64,000 nucleotides of DNA from Homarus americanus (GCF_018991925.1 NW_024726235.1:3654135-3718134); one strand, 5' to 3'; shown: positions 23,767 through 35,833, numbered from the stretch's first letter. Notes: a model not told the origin generated them from the sequence alone. Numbers and translations: made by a program.

Positions 23767-24132
23767 ACCTCGGTACGAAGAGTGCGGGGAGATATGATAG
23801 AAGTATTTAAGTGGGTGAAAGGAATCAATAAAGGAGATATAGATAAAGTTCTTATAATATCCGAGCAGAATAGGACTCGTAGCAACGGATTTAAGTTGGA
23901 TAACTTTAGGTTTAGGAGGGAGATAGGAAGGAGCTGGTTCACAAATAGGGTGGTGGACGAGTGGAACAAGCTTAGCAACTTTGTAGTAAGTGCTGGAACG
24001 CTAGATAATTTTAAAAGGAGGCTAGATAGATTCATGGATGATAGAGTGGTAGTAACTCTGGACAGGAGCTGCCATGCACAGGCCAACCGGTCTATTGCAG
24101 ATTCCAAATTTTCTTATGTTCTTATGTACAGT
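23767..24132 (+). pseudogene. non-LTR retrotransposon 3' fragment
   Basis: A nearly intact C-terminal frame, starting about 23782, reads MRGDMIEVFKWVKGINKG, SEQNRTRSNGFKLDNFRFRR, SWFTNRVVDEWNKLSNFVVS and FKRRLDRFMDDR. This is the standard C-terminal block of a widespread LINE group (RGDMIEVFK...FFxNRVVxxWNxLP). It ends in the tandem tail TTCTTATGTTCTTATGT at 24111-24127. It is less decayed than the 52150-52742 copy, with no frameshift over about 110 codons. Confidence 0.85.
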
Positions 24133-24965
24133 GCATTCTATCTGTAACATGATACTAATGAGTGGGACCAATCATGTGACAAGTAAACAAATGATCCCTC
24201 TTGTTTATGAACCTCCACCAGCGCAAAAGAACAATGGCAACATCCTCAGTGCCAAGACCTGACTTAACTCCTCAGATTAGACAAAATTGCCCTCCAATCT
24301 TCTCAATAAGGTTGTTAAACTAACTCGGTAAAGTAACATGATCGGGCACATTACGGTGGAGTGACCTGAAAGAGGGTGCCAGGACAGTGCCATAGTAAGA
24401 GGGTGTCACAAGAAGAATGACCTGATAGTAGGTGCTAAGGTAGTGTGCCATGACAAGGTGTTGTGCCATGACGAGGTAGTGTACCATGACAAGGTAGTGT
24501 GCCATGACAAGGTATTACTGTATAGGGTGACCACAGAGAGATGCCAGGGTAAGGTTGTCAAGGTAAGGTCACGGCGGTCATAACCCCCCCCCCCCAACCA
24601 TTAACCAACAACCAACACACTCACTTGACGGAGCCCAACAGTGATGACCTCTCACCCATCACCCACCCACAGCCTCATATATTTACACCTTAATTAACAC
24701 CATCCACTCACCGCATACTAATAACCACTAATTATCCGACCTCCAGATCATCTCCTGCGAGTATCTGGCTAAATTAGCATCGAGCCATCAAGAGCCACTT
24801 ACCCCCCCCCCCTCTCACACACCGACACCACACTGTGACGGTGGCCCTGTACTGCCACATCACCACACACTACCACACACACACATCACCTACCACTATA
24901 CACCACACACCACCGCCACCCACCCTCCAATTGCGATCGCCCACATCATCATCTGTCGTTGGTAG
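24133..24965. other. intergenic, with a 19-bp tandem repeat
   Basis: 24430-24515 holds about four copies of GGTAGTGTGCCATGACAA. The rest is C/A-rich unique sequence, and I see no gene. Confidence 0.75.
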
Positions 24966-24970
24966 CCCCT

Positions 24971-24973
<3 letters not shown>

Positions 24974-25021
<48 letters not shown>
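24974..25021. repeat. (GA)n microsatellite
   Basis: GA repeat with one GAAA interruption. Confidence 0.98.
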
Positions 25022-25022
<1 letters not shown>

Positions 25023-25229
25023 CACTATGACACTCCTCTCAAGCCTGATTTAGTGAGCACAAGTCGTCCTTCACCACTGACCACGCCACACCTATCTGCA
25101 CACGTCATACTTCAAGGTCCTCCTCCACCTACCTTCCTTCCTTCCTTCCTCTGAGAAATTCAACTTAATATCCAAGTTTCTGAAGCTAATGGTATTGGGC
25201 TGTTCTTGGTTGGGTCATTTTACTGTTTA

Positions 25230-25340
25230 CCATTGTCTGTCTGTGTGTCTGTCTGTGTGTCTATCTGTCTGTGTGTCTATCTGTCTGACTGTCTGTGTGT
25301 CTGTCTGTCTGTCTGTCTGTGTGTCTGTCTGTCTGTGGCT
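25230..25340. repeat. (CTGT)n microsatellite
   Basis: GTCTGTCTGTGTGTCTATCT-type mixture of CTGT and GTGT units. Confidence 0.97.
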
Positions 25341-25576
25341 TACTATTATTATTATCATCCTCACGTCTCCAGTTACGGCTTAAAATAAACTTAAGATCCA
25401 CTGAGAATATAAAACCTACATTAAATTTTTCCCTCAACTAGAGATAAGAGAACGCAGCTGACGGTAGACTAGGCAACATGGCATCTAAATTACCCCGAGA
25501 CTCTACTGTAACTTGATACTGGTTTTGACACACACACACACGCACACACCCTCACTTATTCACCCATGTAAATAAT

Positions 25577-25720
25577 TATGTATGTATGTATGTATGTTCT
25601 TTATATGTATGTATGTTCTTTGTAGGTATGTATGTATGTATGTATGTATGTATGTATGTATGTATGTATGTATGTTCTTTATATGTATGTATGTTCTTTG
25701 TATGTATGTATGTATGTTTG
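25577..25720. repeat. (TATG)n with TTCTTTATATG / TTCTTTG modules
   Basis: ATGTATGTATG runs separated by regularly placed TTCTTTATATGTATG and TTCTTTGTATG spacers, a higher-order pattern. Confidence 0.95.
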
Positions 25721-25849
25721 ACGTGTGTATGAGTAGATTTGTATGTTTCTTGCGTGTTTAAGTACGTATCTGCATGTGTTTCAAGCGTGTGTATATATTT
25801 AAAGCACACACAAAAAAATACACACACATTCTCTTTTATATATCATCCT

Positions 25850-26135
25850 CTTCCTTTTCCCACTTCCTCCTCTCCCTCTTTTCCTCCTCCTCCACCTCTT
25901 CTCCCTTTTCCTCCTCCTCCACCTCTTCTCCCTTTTCCTCCACTTCTCCCTCTTCTACCTCCTCATCCTCTTCTCCCTCCTCCACCTCTTCTCCCTTTTC
26001 CTCCTCCTCCACCTCTTCTCCCTTTTCCTCCACTTCTCCCTCTTCTACCTCCTCTCCCTCTTCTACCTCCTCATCCTCTTATTCCTCCTCCACCTCCTCT
26101 TCCTTACCCTTATTTTCTTCCTTTTCTCACTCCCT
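25850..26135. repeat. pyrimidine-rich minisatellite
   Basis: CTTTTCCTCCTCCTCCACCT plus CTTCTCC modules in tandem. Frames are Pro/Ser low-complexity. Confidence 0.9.
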
Positions 26136-26735
26136 CCTCATCCGTCACCCAGCACCTCCTCATCCGTCACCCTCCTCCAGCCTCTCCCCTCTTAGTAGCT
26201 GCCTCTGGACCCTGCTCAACACTTCCCCCTCTTACCACCTATTGATTACCCTCTCACCACCCCCCACCCCCCCACCTACCACCCATTCCTTCCCTTCCCT
26301 TGCCTAACCACCTAAATATTCTCCTACATCTACACCCAACTATGCTGCCACTTCCCTACCACCACCCATTTCATTCCCAGTATACCACCCATCCTACACC
26401 CAACGACCTCATTCTTTTCCCGACCTGCTCCCCTAAGTTCCCCTCCCTCCCTCCCACCCTTCCTTCCTTCCCTCCCTCTCTACCACCACAAATGTCCACT
26501 TCATTCATCACACCTTACAATTATGCAAAATTACCTTATTGTTACGTTAAACACTCCCCCATTCCGGTGTTATTTACTGGATGTAGAATTTTGCTCCCCG
26601 GTGCCTCGTTTTTGCTTTCATTGCAGCTGTGTAACCCATTTTTATGGTCAGAATAAATGTTTGCAACGTGGAATTGTTTCAATTTCTCTCCCCCCTACCA
26701 AACACAGGGCTCCTCAGTAAAACCCGGGCGAGGTG
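26136..26735. other. C-rich then unique DNA, no gene supported
   Basis: 26136-26500 is CCACC/CCCTCC-rich. 26501-26735 is unique with no recognisable product. Confidence 0.6.
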
Positions 26736-26739
26736 GTGG

Positions 26740-27210
26740 CGGTGGTGGTCCTCCGGGCGTCGAGGAGAGAGGTCTTAGATTGGTCTACTCTAGGCGTTGA
26801 GGAAGGGTCTTGGTTGGTCTCTGGGCGTTGAGGAAGGAATGTAGTTGGTCTCTGGGCGTTGAGAAGAGGGTCTGGATTCTCTGGGCGTTGAGGAAGAGGT
26901 CTTAGTTAGTCTCTGGGCGTCCGAGGAAGAGGTCTTAGTTAGTCTCTGGGCGTTGAGGAAGAGGGTCTTGGCAGATTCAGTCTCTGGGCGTTGAGGAAGA
27001 GGTCTTGGTTGGTCTCTGGGCGTTGAGAAGAGGTCTTCAGATTGGTCTCCTGGGCGTTGAGGAAGAGGTCTTAGTTGGTCTCTGGGCGTTGAGGAAGAGG
27101 TCTTAGTTGGTCTCTGGGCGTTGAGGAAGAGGTCTTAGTTGGTCTCTGGGCGTCGAGGAAGAGGTCTTAGTTGGTCTCTGGGCGTCGAGGAAGAAAAGAA
27201 AGGGTCTTGA
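26740..27210. repeat. ~34-bp tandem repeat
   Basis: TCTCTGGGCGTTGAGGAAGA plus GGTCTTAGTTGG, about 13 copies with single-base insertions and deletions. Confidence 0.95.
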
Positions 27211-27244
27211 TGGATTTCCACATTGAGGAGGGGCGAGGTCTTGT

Positions 27245-27735
27245 TGTCTTCACTGGTCTGCCGGGTACTGGGAGGTCACAATCACTGGTCTGCCGGGTAC
27301 TGGGAGGTCACAATCACTGGTCTGCCGGGTACTGAGAGGTCACAATCACTGGTCTGCCGGGTACTGAGAGGTCACAATCACTGGTCTGCCGGGTACTGAG
27401 AGGTCACAATCACTGGTCTGCCGGGTACTGGGAGTCACAATCACCTGGTCTGCACTTGCCAGTGCTGGGAGGTCTTAATCACAGGTCTGCCCGGGTACTG
27501 GGGAGAGTCACAATCCCTTTCTGGTCTGCCGGGTACTGAGAGGTCACAATCACTGGTCTGCCGGGTACTGGGAGGTCACAATCACTGGTCTGCCGAATTT
27601 GAGAGGTCCACAATCACTGGTCTGCCCGGGTACTGGGAAGGTCTAATCACTATTCTTGCCGGGTGCTGGGAGTCACAATCACTAATCTGCCAGTACTGGG
27701 AGGTCTCAATCACGGGTCTGCCGGGTACTGGGAGG
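27245..27735. repeat. 32-bp tandem repeat
   Basis: ACTGGTCTGCCGGGTACTGG plus GAGGTCACAATC, about 15 copies. The first seven are nearly identical; later ones carry scattered one-base indels. Confidence 0.95.
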
Positions 27736-27904
27736 CGACAACTTGCCAGAATCATTATTACCAAAGGCCGTTAACTCCCCGCTACAGGACAGGGCATTCT
27801 AAGTAGTTCAGGTTGTTTATTAAAGTAAGTAAAGTAAAGAAGTAACTCATGAAGAGATTTATTAAGTAAGGAGTAAGTAACTATAATTTCTGGACATGTA
27901 AGGT

Positions 27905-28250
27905 ATGGGGGGAAGGAAGGGAGGGAAGGAAAGAGGAGGAGGGAGGGATGGAAGAAAGGAGGGAGAGCAGGAGAAAGGGAGGGAGGGAAGAATGAGGGGA
28001 GGGAAGGTAGGGAAGGGAAGGAGGAGGGAGGGATGGAAGGAAAGGAGGGAGGGAAGGAAGGAGGAGGGAGGGGATGGAAGAAAGAAGGAGGGAGGGATGG
28101 AAGAAAGGAGGGAGGGAAGGGAAGGAGGAGGAGGATTGAAGAAAGGGAGGGAGGGAAGGAGAAGGGAGGGGGAGGGGAGGGAGGGAGGGAGGGAGGGAGG
28201 GAGGGGGGAGGGGAGGGAGGAAAGAAGGAAGGGAGGGAGGGGAGGCAAGG
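27905..28250. repeat. GGGA/GGAA purine tract
   Basis: Nearly pure purine, built from GGGAGGGA and AAGGAAGGAG. (CTGT)n at 28355-28384 and (GT)n at 28453-28515 follow. Confidence 0.92.
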
Positions 28251-28682
28251 GTGTCTACATATAGACTGTCAATGCAAAATAGAAGATTCTTGTCCAATCG
28301 CTGTTCAGCAGGAAGGCACACATTGGCATGCATGTTTTTCGTCCGCGTGTTTGTCTTTCTGTCTGTCTGTCTGTCTGTCTGTCGTTTGTCTATACTCCCT
28401 TGTGTGTCTGTCCTTCAGGGAATTGTAAACACGAGATCTGGAACAAACAGCTCTGTGTGTGTGTGTGTGTGTGCGTGTGTGTTTGCGTGTTTGTGTGTGT
28501 TTGCGTGTGTATACGTATGTGGATATCAACACAACCAATCTTCAGACAACCATTTTAACAACCAACATTTTCTCTTGTTATTATGCATAGTTACGAAACC
28601 TCGATTTTATGCGACGTCACCACCTCCAGCACCTACCGCCTTGTATCCAGGATGACAAACAGCACACTCGTACTCTGGTTAG

Positions 28683-28775
28683 CTCAGGTTTGGTTAGGTT
28701 AGGTTAGGTTAGGTTAGGTTAGGTTAGGTTAGGTTTGGTTAGGTTAGGTTTGGTTAGGTTAGGTTAGGTTAACAT
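28683..28775. repeat. telomere-like (TTAGG)n block
   Basis: GGTTA units with occasional GGTTT, about 17 units, the longest telomere-like block in the window. Confidence 0.95.
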
Positions 28776-29210
28776 GATAAACAGAGGAATGATAACTGAA
28801 TACTGGATGATAGGGATAATTTCAGGCATTAATAACATGACTGATTATATATATTTGAGGGAGAGAGAGGGAAAGGGAAATCATACAGGAAGACAGCAAT
28901 TCCAACGAGTGTTCAGCATACAGCTACAAAAAAAAAATACATACTGTAATGCTAAACTACATCCTGTATAATCGAGTAGTTTTAACACGTGATACAGCGG
29001 GAGACTTCAACAACAAGACGGGACAACCTTTTGATTTTGACGACAGATGATGACAAAAACAAACACTTCACTAAACTTGACATTTTCCTACAGAAGAAGC
29101 CTGAGTTGTCACTTCATGTTTTTGCTGACATTACTGACCACCACAACCCGGAAACTCCTATTTTCTCCTGGCTAGTCTTGACACTGGCTCTCTTCTCCAG
29201 CTATTAACCC
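28776..29210. other. unique DNA, no gene supported
   Basis: A plus-strand frame of 72 codons (28989-29207) has no motif that I recognise. Confidence 0.55.
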
Positions 29211-29410
29211 TCTTCTCTACCCACTAGCTTTCTTTTCTACGTACTAGCTCTCTTCTCTACCCACTAGCCCTCTCCTCTAACCACTAGCCTTCTTCTTTAC
29301 CTACTAGCCTTCTTCTTTACCTACTAGCCCTCTTTTCTTACCAATAGCCCTCACCCCCAATCACTAGCCCTCTTCCCCAGCCACTAGCCCTCTCCCGTAA
29401 CCATTTCCTA
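29210..29410. repeat. ~21-bp tandem repeat
   Basis: CTACTAGCCCTCTTCTCTAC variants, about ten copies. Confidence 0.9.
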
Positions 29411-29439
29411 CAGCTCTCAACCACTGCCTTCACTGACAA

Positions 29440-30040
29440 CCCCCCCTGACAACACCACCCCCCCTGACAACACCATCCTCCCCTAACAACACTACCACCC
29501 TCCCCTAACAACACACTACCACCCACCCCTAACCTTGTTACCCCACCCTCCTAACACAACCCTCCTTAACAACACCACCCTCCCCTAACAACACTACCCT
29601 CCCTTAACAACACACCCTCCCCTAGCAACACCACCCTCCCTAACAACACCACCCTCCCTTAACACCACCCCTCCCTAACAACACTACCACCCTCCCCAAA
29701 CAAGCTTCCACCCTCCCCTAACAACATTACCACCTCCCCAAACAACACCACCCTCCCCTAACAACTACCACCCTCCCCCTAACACTACCCTCCCCTAACA
29801 ACACTACCCTCTAACACTACCCTCCCCTAACAACACTTCTTACCCCTCCTAACAACACCCACCCACCCCCCTAACACTACCACTCATATAACACCACCTC
29901 CCTTGACAACATTACCACCCTCCCTTAACAACACCCCACACTCCCTAACACCACCCCTAACAACACCACCCTCCCTAACAACACTACCCCTCCACTTCAA
30001 CACTTACCACCACCCCCACAACAACACCACCCTCCCCCCT
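29440..30040. repeat. CCCTCCCCTAACAACAC minisatellite
   Basis: Degenerate 17-20 bp unit CACCCTCCCCTAACAACACTAC over about 600 bases, with gaps and slips. A G/A-rich tract follows at 30140-30420. Confidence 0.9.
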
Positions 30041-30479
30041 GACTATCCCAAAACAGAGTATATCGTCAGTCTTTGCTGCCATTACACAGTACAGTACCGT
30101 GTCGCTGTCGAAATTGGCTGTTTTTATCTACATCTTAAGGAGGTAGGAGGGGGGACGGGGTGGGGGAGGAGAAGGGGTGAGGAGAGGGAGGGGTTGGAGG
30201 AAGGAGGAGGGGAGTAGGTGGGAGGAGGGGGGAATTGGGAGGGGAAGTGGGTAGAGGGGGTAGGTGGAGAAAAAATAAATGGAGGAAGGATGGAAGACAT
30301 AAAGGAAGGGAGAGGAAGAAGGGAACGGAGGAAATGAATAAAGGAGAATACGAAAAAGAGAGGGATAAAAAGGAACGAAGGGAGTAAAGAAATAACGGAG
30401 GGAAAAAGAGAAGAATGGAGTAAGGTCAAGAAGTTATAGTTAACAAATTTATTGACAAAGCTTGTAGTACAGTTTGCCT

Positions 30480-30670
30480 ATTCTGAGTAATTCAATCAGG
30501 TCTTGACACTGAGGGTGGTATCAATTCTCACTGCCACGCAGGACAGAGGTTCATACACAAAGAAATACATCATATTCATTAGCAGTATATATAGGTCAGA
30601 GTCGTGTGGGTGATATCACCGTTCACTGCCACGCAGGACAGTGATTCATATACATTAGGAGTCATATTCT
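30480..30670. repeat. two diverged ~90-bp direct repeats
   Basis: TCACTGCCACGCAGGACAG occurs at about 30528 and again near 30626. Each copy is followed by GTTCATACAC/ATTCATATAC and preceded by GGTGGTATCA/GGTGATATCA. Adjacent to the retrotransposon fragment and likely part of its 3' end. Confidence 0.7.
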
Positions 30671-30683
30671 AATTGAGGACTAA

Positions 30684-30985
30684 TCAGTGTGGGCCAGCAG
30701 CAAATTTTGGATGAACAGCAAGAATGTCCTCAAGCACCCCCGATTCAATGTAGTAATTACAAAGTTCATGATACAATAAGCCAGGTGGCCTGAAGTCTTT
30801 AACAGTGACACATTCAATAATAAAGTGTTCAAGTGTATGCTTTAAAGGGAGGGAAGGAGAGAAATAGAAGTGTACTGGGAGGCGGTGCACCATCTTGTAC
30901 CGGTAAGTCCCGGGTGGGGTATTAGGAGTACACACACACGACCAAGGAGTGCCACAACAACCACTACCTGGTATTAAAGACGCCA
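30684..30985 (-). pseudogene. non-LTR retrotransposon C-terminal fragment
   Basis: The minus strand is open for about 100 codons ending at a stop at 30684. It contains TYRYKMVHRLPVHFYF, KHTLEHFIIECVTVKDFRPP, YHELCNYYIESG and LEDILAVHPKF. The HTLEHFIIEC segment corresponds to the cysteine/histidine knuckle region found after the reverse transcriptase of many arthropod LINEs (one Cys pair is lost here). The sequence below it (30440-30683) has two diverged direct repeats of about 90 bp containing CTGCCACGCAGGACAG, probably its 3' UTR. Confidence 0.7.
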
Positions 30986-31019
30986 TCACCATCCCGCCAC
31001 TCTACCTGCTACACCAACA

Positions 31020-31320
31020 CCACTACCACCACCCTCCCACCACGAATAACACCAATAGCACCAACACCACAAACACCACCACCACCTCCCTCATCACCAC
31101 TAACACCAACACCACCCTCCCACCACGAATAACACCAATAGCACCAACACCACTAACACCAACACCACTAGCACCAACATCACTATCACCAACACCACCT
31201 CCCTCACCACCACCAACACCACCTCCCTCACCACCACCACCTCCCTCACCAACACCACCTCCCTCACCAACACCACCTCCCTCACCAACACCACCTCCCT
31301 CATCCCCACTAACACCATCA
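31020..31320. repeat. CACCAACACCAC minisatellite
   Basis: CCTCCCTCACCAACACCA and related units. Open on both strands only because of composition. Confidence 0.92.
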
Positions 31321-31775
31321 CCACAAGCACTACAGAGGCCAACTGGACACCACACATAACTATAACATCACTACCTTAAAAATAAAACACATTGCGCTCC
31401 TTTACGTAATAATTTTAAATTCCTTTGAGAATAAATTACAATAATGTACATTTTTCTGTCTATAGAACAAATTAAATACAACTTTCTGAATAATAAACAG
31501 GGGAGGTTTACCTATAGGTCGTGATGTTATTAAAGTAAACATTGTTTTTTTCATTACGTGTAAAATGACACTTTTTATAGTCGGTACTTTTTGTTCACTT
31601 GTGTGCAAATTTGGGGAGAGAATGGAGGGAGGGCGACGGTGGGCGGCGATAGGCAGGAAGCCATGAGCGTCCTCGTCCGCGGGTATTGTCAACAGGGGCC
31701 AAGATGCTGCGGTCAGTGAAATGCTAACTAATATTGATCAGCTGCGACCCTCCCTGCCCATCCTCCCCTCACCTC
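31321..31775. other. AT-rich unique DNA, no gene supported
   Basis: Contains several AATAAA-like A/T words but no coding signal. Confidence 0.6.
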
Positions 31776-32080
31776 TCCCTCCACACACACACACACACAC
31801 ACACCCCTCCACACACACACCAGGTCACTCCCTCCCTCCCTCCCCCGTCCCTCCACACACACACCAGGTCACTCCCTCCCTCCCTCCAGTCCTTAAACAC
31901 CAGTTCACTCCCACCTCCCTCCCTCCCTACAATCCTTATATACCAGGTCACTCCTCCCCTTCCTACCTCCTCCCCCACACACACCAGGTCACCCCCTCAC
32001 TCCCTCCCTCCAACCTTAACCTCCAGGTCATTTCCTTCCTTCCTTCCTTCCTTCCTTCCTTCCTTCCTTCCTCCCATTCC
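31776..32080. repeat. (AC)n and CACCAGGTCACTCCCTCCCT minisatellite with (TTCC)n
   Basis: (AC)n at 31782-31803, then about six copies of ACACCAGGTCACTCCCTCCC, then (TTCC)n at 32033-32073. Confidence 0.9.
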
Positions 32081-32334
32081 CACACATTAGATTACTCACT
32101 CTCTCCTTCCACCTGCACATAAGGACATTCCCTTCTCTCCTTCCCAGCAGCCCTCAAAAGTTACATCACTCCCTCCCTCTCTCTTAACCCCAACACAACC
32201 GCGTCACTCACTCCAGTAAGGTGGACCTCCAGGCCTGGCTTTTAACCCCCCTTCAAGAATACTTCAACATTGCATATTTGCAGTCATTCACCGAAGACGG
32301 ATCACCTGAGTATTAGCCCCAAGGTTAGGTTAAA

Positions 32335-32425
32335 TTAAAGTTAAGTTAGGTTAGGTTAGGTTAGGTTAGGTTAGGTTAGTTTAGCGTTGGGGTGGTTAAT
32401 CTTAATGTGAACAAAGTTAGGATTA
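32335..32425. repeat. telomere-like (TTAGG)n block with diverged tail
   Basis: (GGTTA)n at about 32345-32378, then TTAGCGTTGGGGTGGTTAAT and GAGGTGATCC, resembling the tails at 16760 and 34705. Confidence 0.7.
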
Positions 32426-32429
32426 ATCG

Positions 32430-33435
32430 TGAGGTGATCCAGAATTACACACAAAAATTATGTAATTTTGTATACAGTGAATCAACCATTTTTGTGGTGG
32501 TGGGTCCAACTATACACCGATGTTATTAAGTTACCACGTACAGTACCGAGTATCAACACACACACACAGAGTACAGTTATGGCCTTCAGAGAATAAATAT
32601 GACACATCCGGTAGGCGGAACATAACCAAAACACACTTACAATATGTATACAGCATACATAAAAGAACACACAATACCGCGTAGAAACATATGTATAAAA
32701 TAGGGACAAATTGGTACGTTATATTAAATTTATGAACAGCAATGAACAATAATTCCAGGTCCGGGTCCGATGAATTGGGGAATTTAAAAGTACCAAAAAC
32801 GTTTACTAGTTATTGGTATCGTTGTTGTTCCTGAAATTCCAAAGTCAGTGTCTAAATATTAAATAAAAAATAATAGTCACTTAATCCCGTCTACCCGACT
32901 CGCCCCATTACACAACACGACAATGGGGGGGGTGGGGATGGGGTGGTCGGAAGGCGTGGGTGGGCTTAGTTGGCGGGTGGGGTTTGGGGGGTGGGGTTTG
33001 GGGGTGGGGTTTGGTGGTGGAGGGTGAGGAGGGAGAGGTGGGATAACTGAGGACCCGCTGACTACGAAACCGACCACCTCCCTCCCTAAAATGGACCAGC
33101 CCGCCTAAATTTATTGATGTCATTCATTTTTTGGTTAGGTACACATCTGAAGGCAAAAATACCACGGCACCATCACAACTTGCCAGGTATTATCCAACAT
33201 ACAAGTGAGACCAGCAGTACACGGAGATATGGACTAAGTTTCTCTTATCATTAATGACAGGATATCTTATCAGTGTCGGATTCTCACCATCAGATTAAGA
33301 CGTGACTACAAGCTATCACAAGTTAATGCACTCCTACAAGCTATAACACTACTTTAAATGAACACTTTCACCAGGTATATCTTTTTCTTCACCAAAAATC
33401 ACATATCAGACCAGAATAAACTCCTACATCATGTT
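32430..33435. other. AT-rich unique DNA, no gene supported
   Basis: A short G-rich tract (GGGGTTTGGGGGTGGGG) at 32925-33040. The rest is unremarkable. Confidence 0.6.
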
Positions 33436-33436
33436 A

Positions 33437-33765
33437 AACCCTTTGAGGATGATCGCTTAACTCCTTGTGGATTCTAGCTTAAAATATCAATCTTAAAGGG
33501 GTAGAAATATAAACCGTAGTCATCAAAGGGTTAAAGCTTAAACCAACGTCAACAATGGGTTACAGCTTAAACCAACGTCATCAAAGGGTTACAGCTTAAA
33601 CCAACGTCATAAAAGGGTTACAGCTTAAATCAACGTCATCAAAGGGTTAAAGCTTAAACCAACGTCATCAAAGGGTTACAGCTTAAACCAACGTCATCAA
33701 AGGGTTACAGCTTAAACCAACGTCATCAAAGGGTTACAGCTTAAACCAACGTCATCAAAGGGTAA
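33437..33765. repeat. 29-bp satellite array, second locus
   Basis: The unit AAAGGGTTACAGCTTAAACC plus AACGTCATC has an exact 29-bp spacing. It aligns position for position with the 2566-4035 unit. Confidence 0.95.
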
Positions 33766-33879
33766 CCTATTTTCTAATCGTTTATGTTAGAGAGATCAAG
33801 CAGTCTAAAACTAGTAACTCAGAAATTGGTGAATGATTTACTAACTCGTTCTACCGCCAGGTCTTTCACGCTCTACAGT

Positions 33880-34110
33880 AGGTTAAATCATCGTAGTGAA
33901 AGGATTTAAGTTATCGTACAATAGGGGTTAAATTATCGTACTCAAAGGGGTTAAATTATTGTACTCCGAGGGTTAAATTATCGTATTCAAAAGGGGTTAA
34001 ATTATTGTACTCTGAGGGTTAAATTATCGTATTCAAAAGGGGTTAAATTATTGTACTCTGAGGGTTAAATCATCGTATTCTAAGGGATTAAATCATCGTA
34101 CTAAACAGGT
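33880..34110. repeat. shortened variant of the 29-bp satellite
   Basis: AAAAGGGGTTAAATTATTGT plus ACTC/ATTC, about nine copies of a 22-26 bp unit that keeps GGGTTAAAT and ATCGTA but lacks the middle CTTA(T/A)ACC. Confidence 0.85.
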
Positions 34111-34325
34111 TAAAAACATCACAGAGGACCTAGCTACATCCCCCCAATGCACACAAGACCAATATACATATTTTCTTTACCTACACAAACCCCGAGAACA
34201 CAGCTCCCCACCCCTGGTCTTACCCAAGGCCAAACCGACAAATGAACACAACTCAACTGGCTGAGTCTCAGTCAGTAAGGAGAGGTTTGTTTACATCCAT
34301 GAAGTCAAACCGTAACTGACCAACA

Positions 34326-34329
<4 letters not shown>

Positions 34330-34371
<42 letters not shown>
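34330..34371. repeat. (GA)n microsatellite
   Basis: Perfect GA repeat. Confidence 0.98.
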
Positions 34372-34374
<3 letters not shown>

Positions 34375-34663
34375 TTGATGTTATTTCTAGGTGAAGCTGT
34401 GTGGTGCTGGGGTCAGATATTACGAGTGAGATTCTAATGGGTGGACAGTCTCAATCGTGTCATGGTGGAGAGTCTAACCAAAAATGCAATAATACAGTTT
34501 GGTTGATAGTGTTGTTTTGTAGATTGGGTAAATAAATATTGTGATACCCAGTTATTCACATCATAGACACACCACAGCAACTCTTCCTCCTCACAACTGA
34601 CTGCCAGCTCTACACTCTTCTGGTAAATAATGTTGATCAAATTGGCTGGAAAAAGACGAATTA

Positions 34664-34785
34664 CCTAACCTAACCTAACCTAACCTAACCTAACCTAACC
34701 TAACTTAACTTAGTAGCATTAGGGTGTTTAATCATCAGGTCAAATAAGCTGTTGGGGGTAATTTTCAGATGATCCGTAAAAAAAA
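34664..34785. repeat. telomere-like (CCTAA)n block with conserved tail, copy 2
   Basis: About eight CCTAA units, then TAGTAGCATTAGGGTGTTTA, ATCATCAGGTCAAATAA, GGGGGTAATTTTCAGATGATCC, matching the block at 16714-16848. Confidence 0.85.
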
Positions 34786-34989
34786 ATCATGATACAAGTT
34801 AGTTGATCATATTACACAGACTCTATACAACACTGATGGTCGAGGAGCTTGACCCTGTGACCTTGGCCTAACTTACAAAAACTAAACTAGGTCACTGGGT
34901 CACTAAAGGGCAGTGTACAAAACCAGTGAATATGAACTAAATTCCACGATATTTTTAAAATTTCTTCAGAGTGACACAAACAACGTACC

Positions 34990-35265
34990 CACCTACCTAC
35001 CCACCCACTCACCCACCTACCAACCTACCCACTCACCCACCCACCCTCTACCCTCACCCACCCACCCTCTACCCTCACCTGTTACAAGCCGTCACGAGGA
35101 TTTTTATTCAAGCTTTTCTGACCATCGATTCAACAGTAATGGAATAGATGGAAATAATAAAAATAATCTAATAATTGACTGATTGACTGATTGACTGACT
35201 GACTGACTGACTGATTGATAGACTGACTGACTGACTGACTCACTGACTCACTGACTGATCCACCA
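34990..35265. repeat. CCCACCTA minisatellite and (TGAC)n
   Basis: 34990-35078 has CCCACTCACCCACCTAC units. 35178-35258 is (TGAC)n with TGAT variants. Confidence 0.9.
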
Positions 35266-35498
35266 GTATCACTACACCCATGTATGCTTTTCTTCACTCA
35301 CTTTTACAGTACTCGTGTATACATAAACCCAATGGATATAAAACTAGGTATACATGGTTGGTAATATTATGAATCCCACGTATAGATACAACAATCAGTA
35401 TTACGACATATCGGTATACATAGTTCTAGCACTACTGTATTATAATTTCCACGTATACATAGGTTATGCATACCACCAATATGAGATTATCAGGTACA

Positions 35499-35499
35499 C

Positions 35500-35531
<32 letters not shown>

Positions 35532-35551
35532 ATGTGTGTGTGTGTGTGTGT

Positions 35552-35586
<35 letters not shown>
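35499..35586. repeat. (GT)n/(ATGT)n microsatellite
   Basis: Interleaved GTGT and GTAT runs. Confidence 0.97.
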
Positions 35587-35833
35587 GTTTACCTTCCGAG
35601 TATCCTTTATGTCCAATCAAAAATCAAATCGAGAGACAGATAAATTACTCGCTTATTTAAGACACCAAATATAGTTGACACGACCCTAATGGCGTCAAAA
35701 TGTCCCTAAGACTTTACCGGTATGAGGGTACGTTTCCATAACCTCAAGTTAAAGGGGAAGTATCGGCGTTCTACTGTGAGAATTTGGGGAGGAATTTGAT
35801 CGGACGTGTGATGAGATGGCTAGCGAGGAATTA

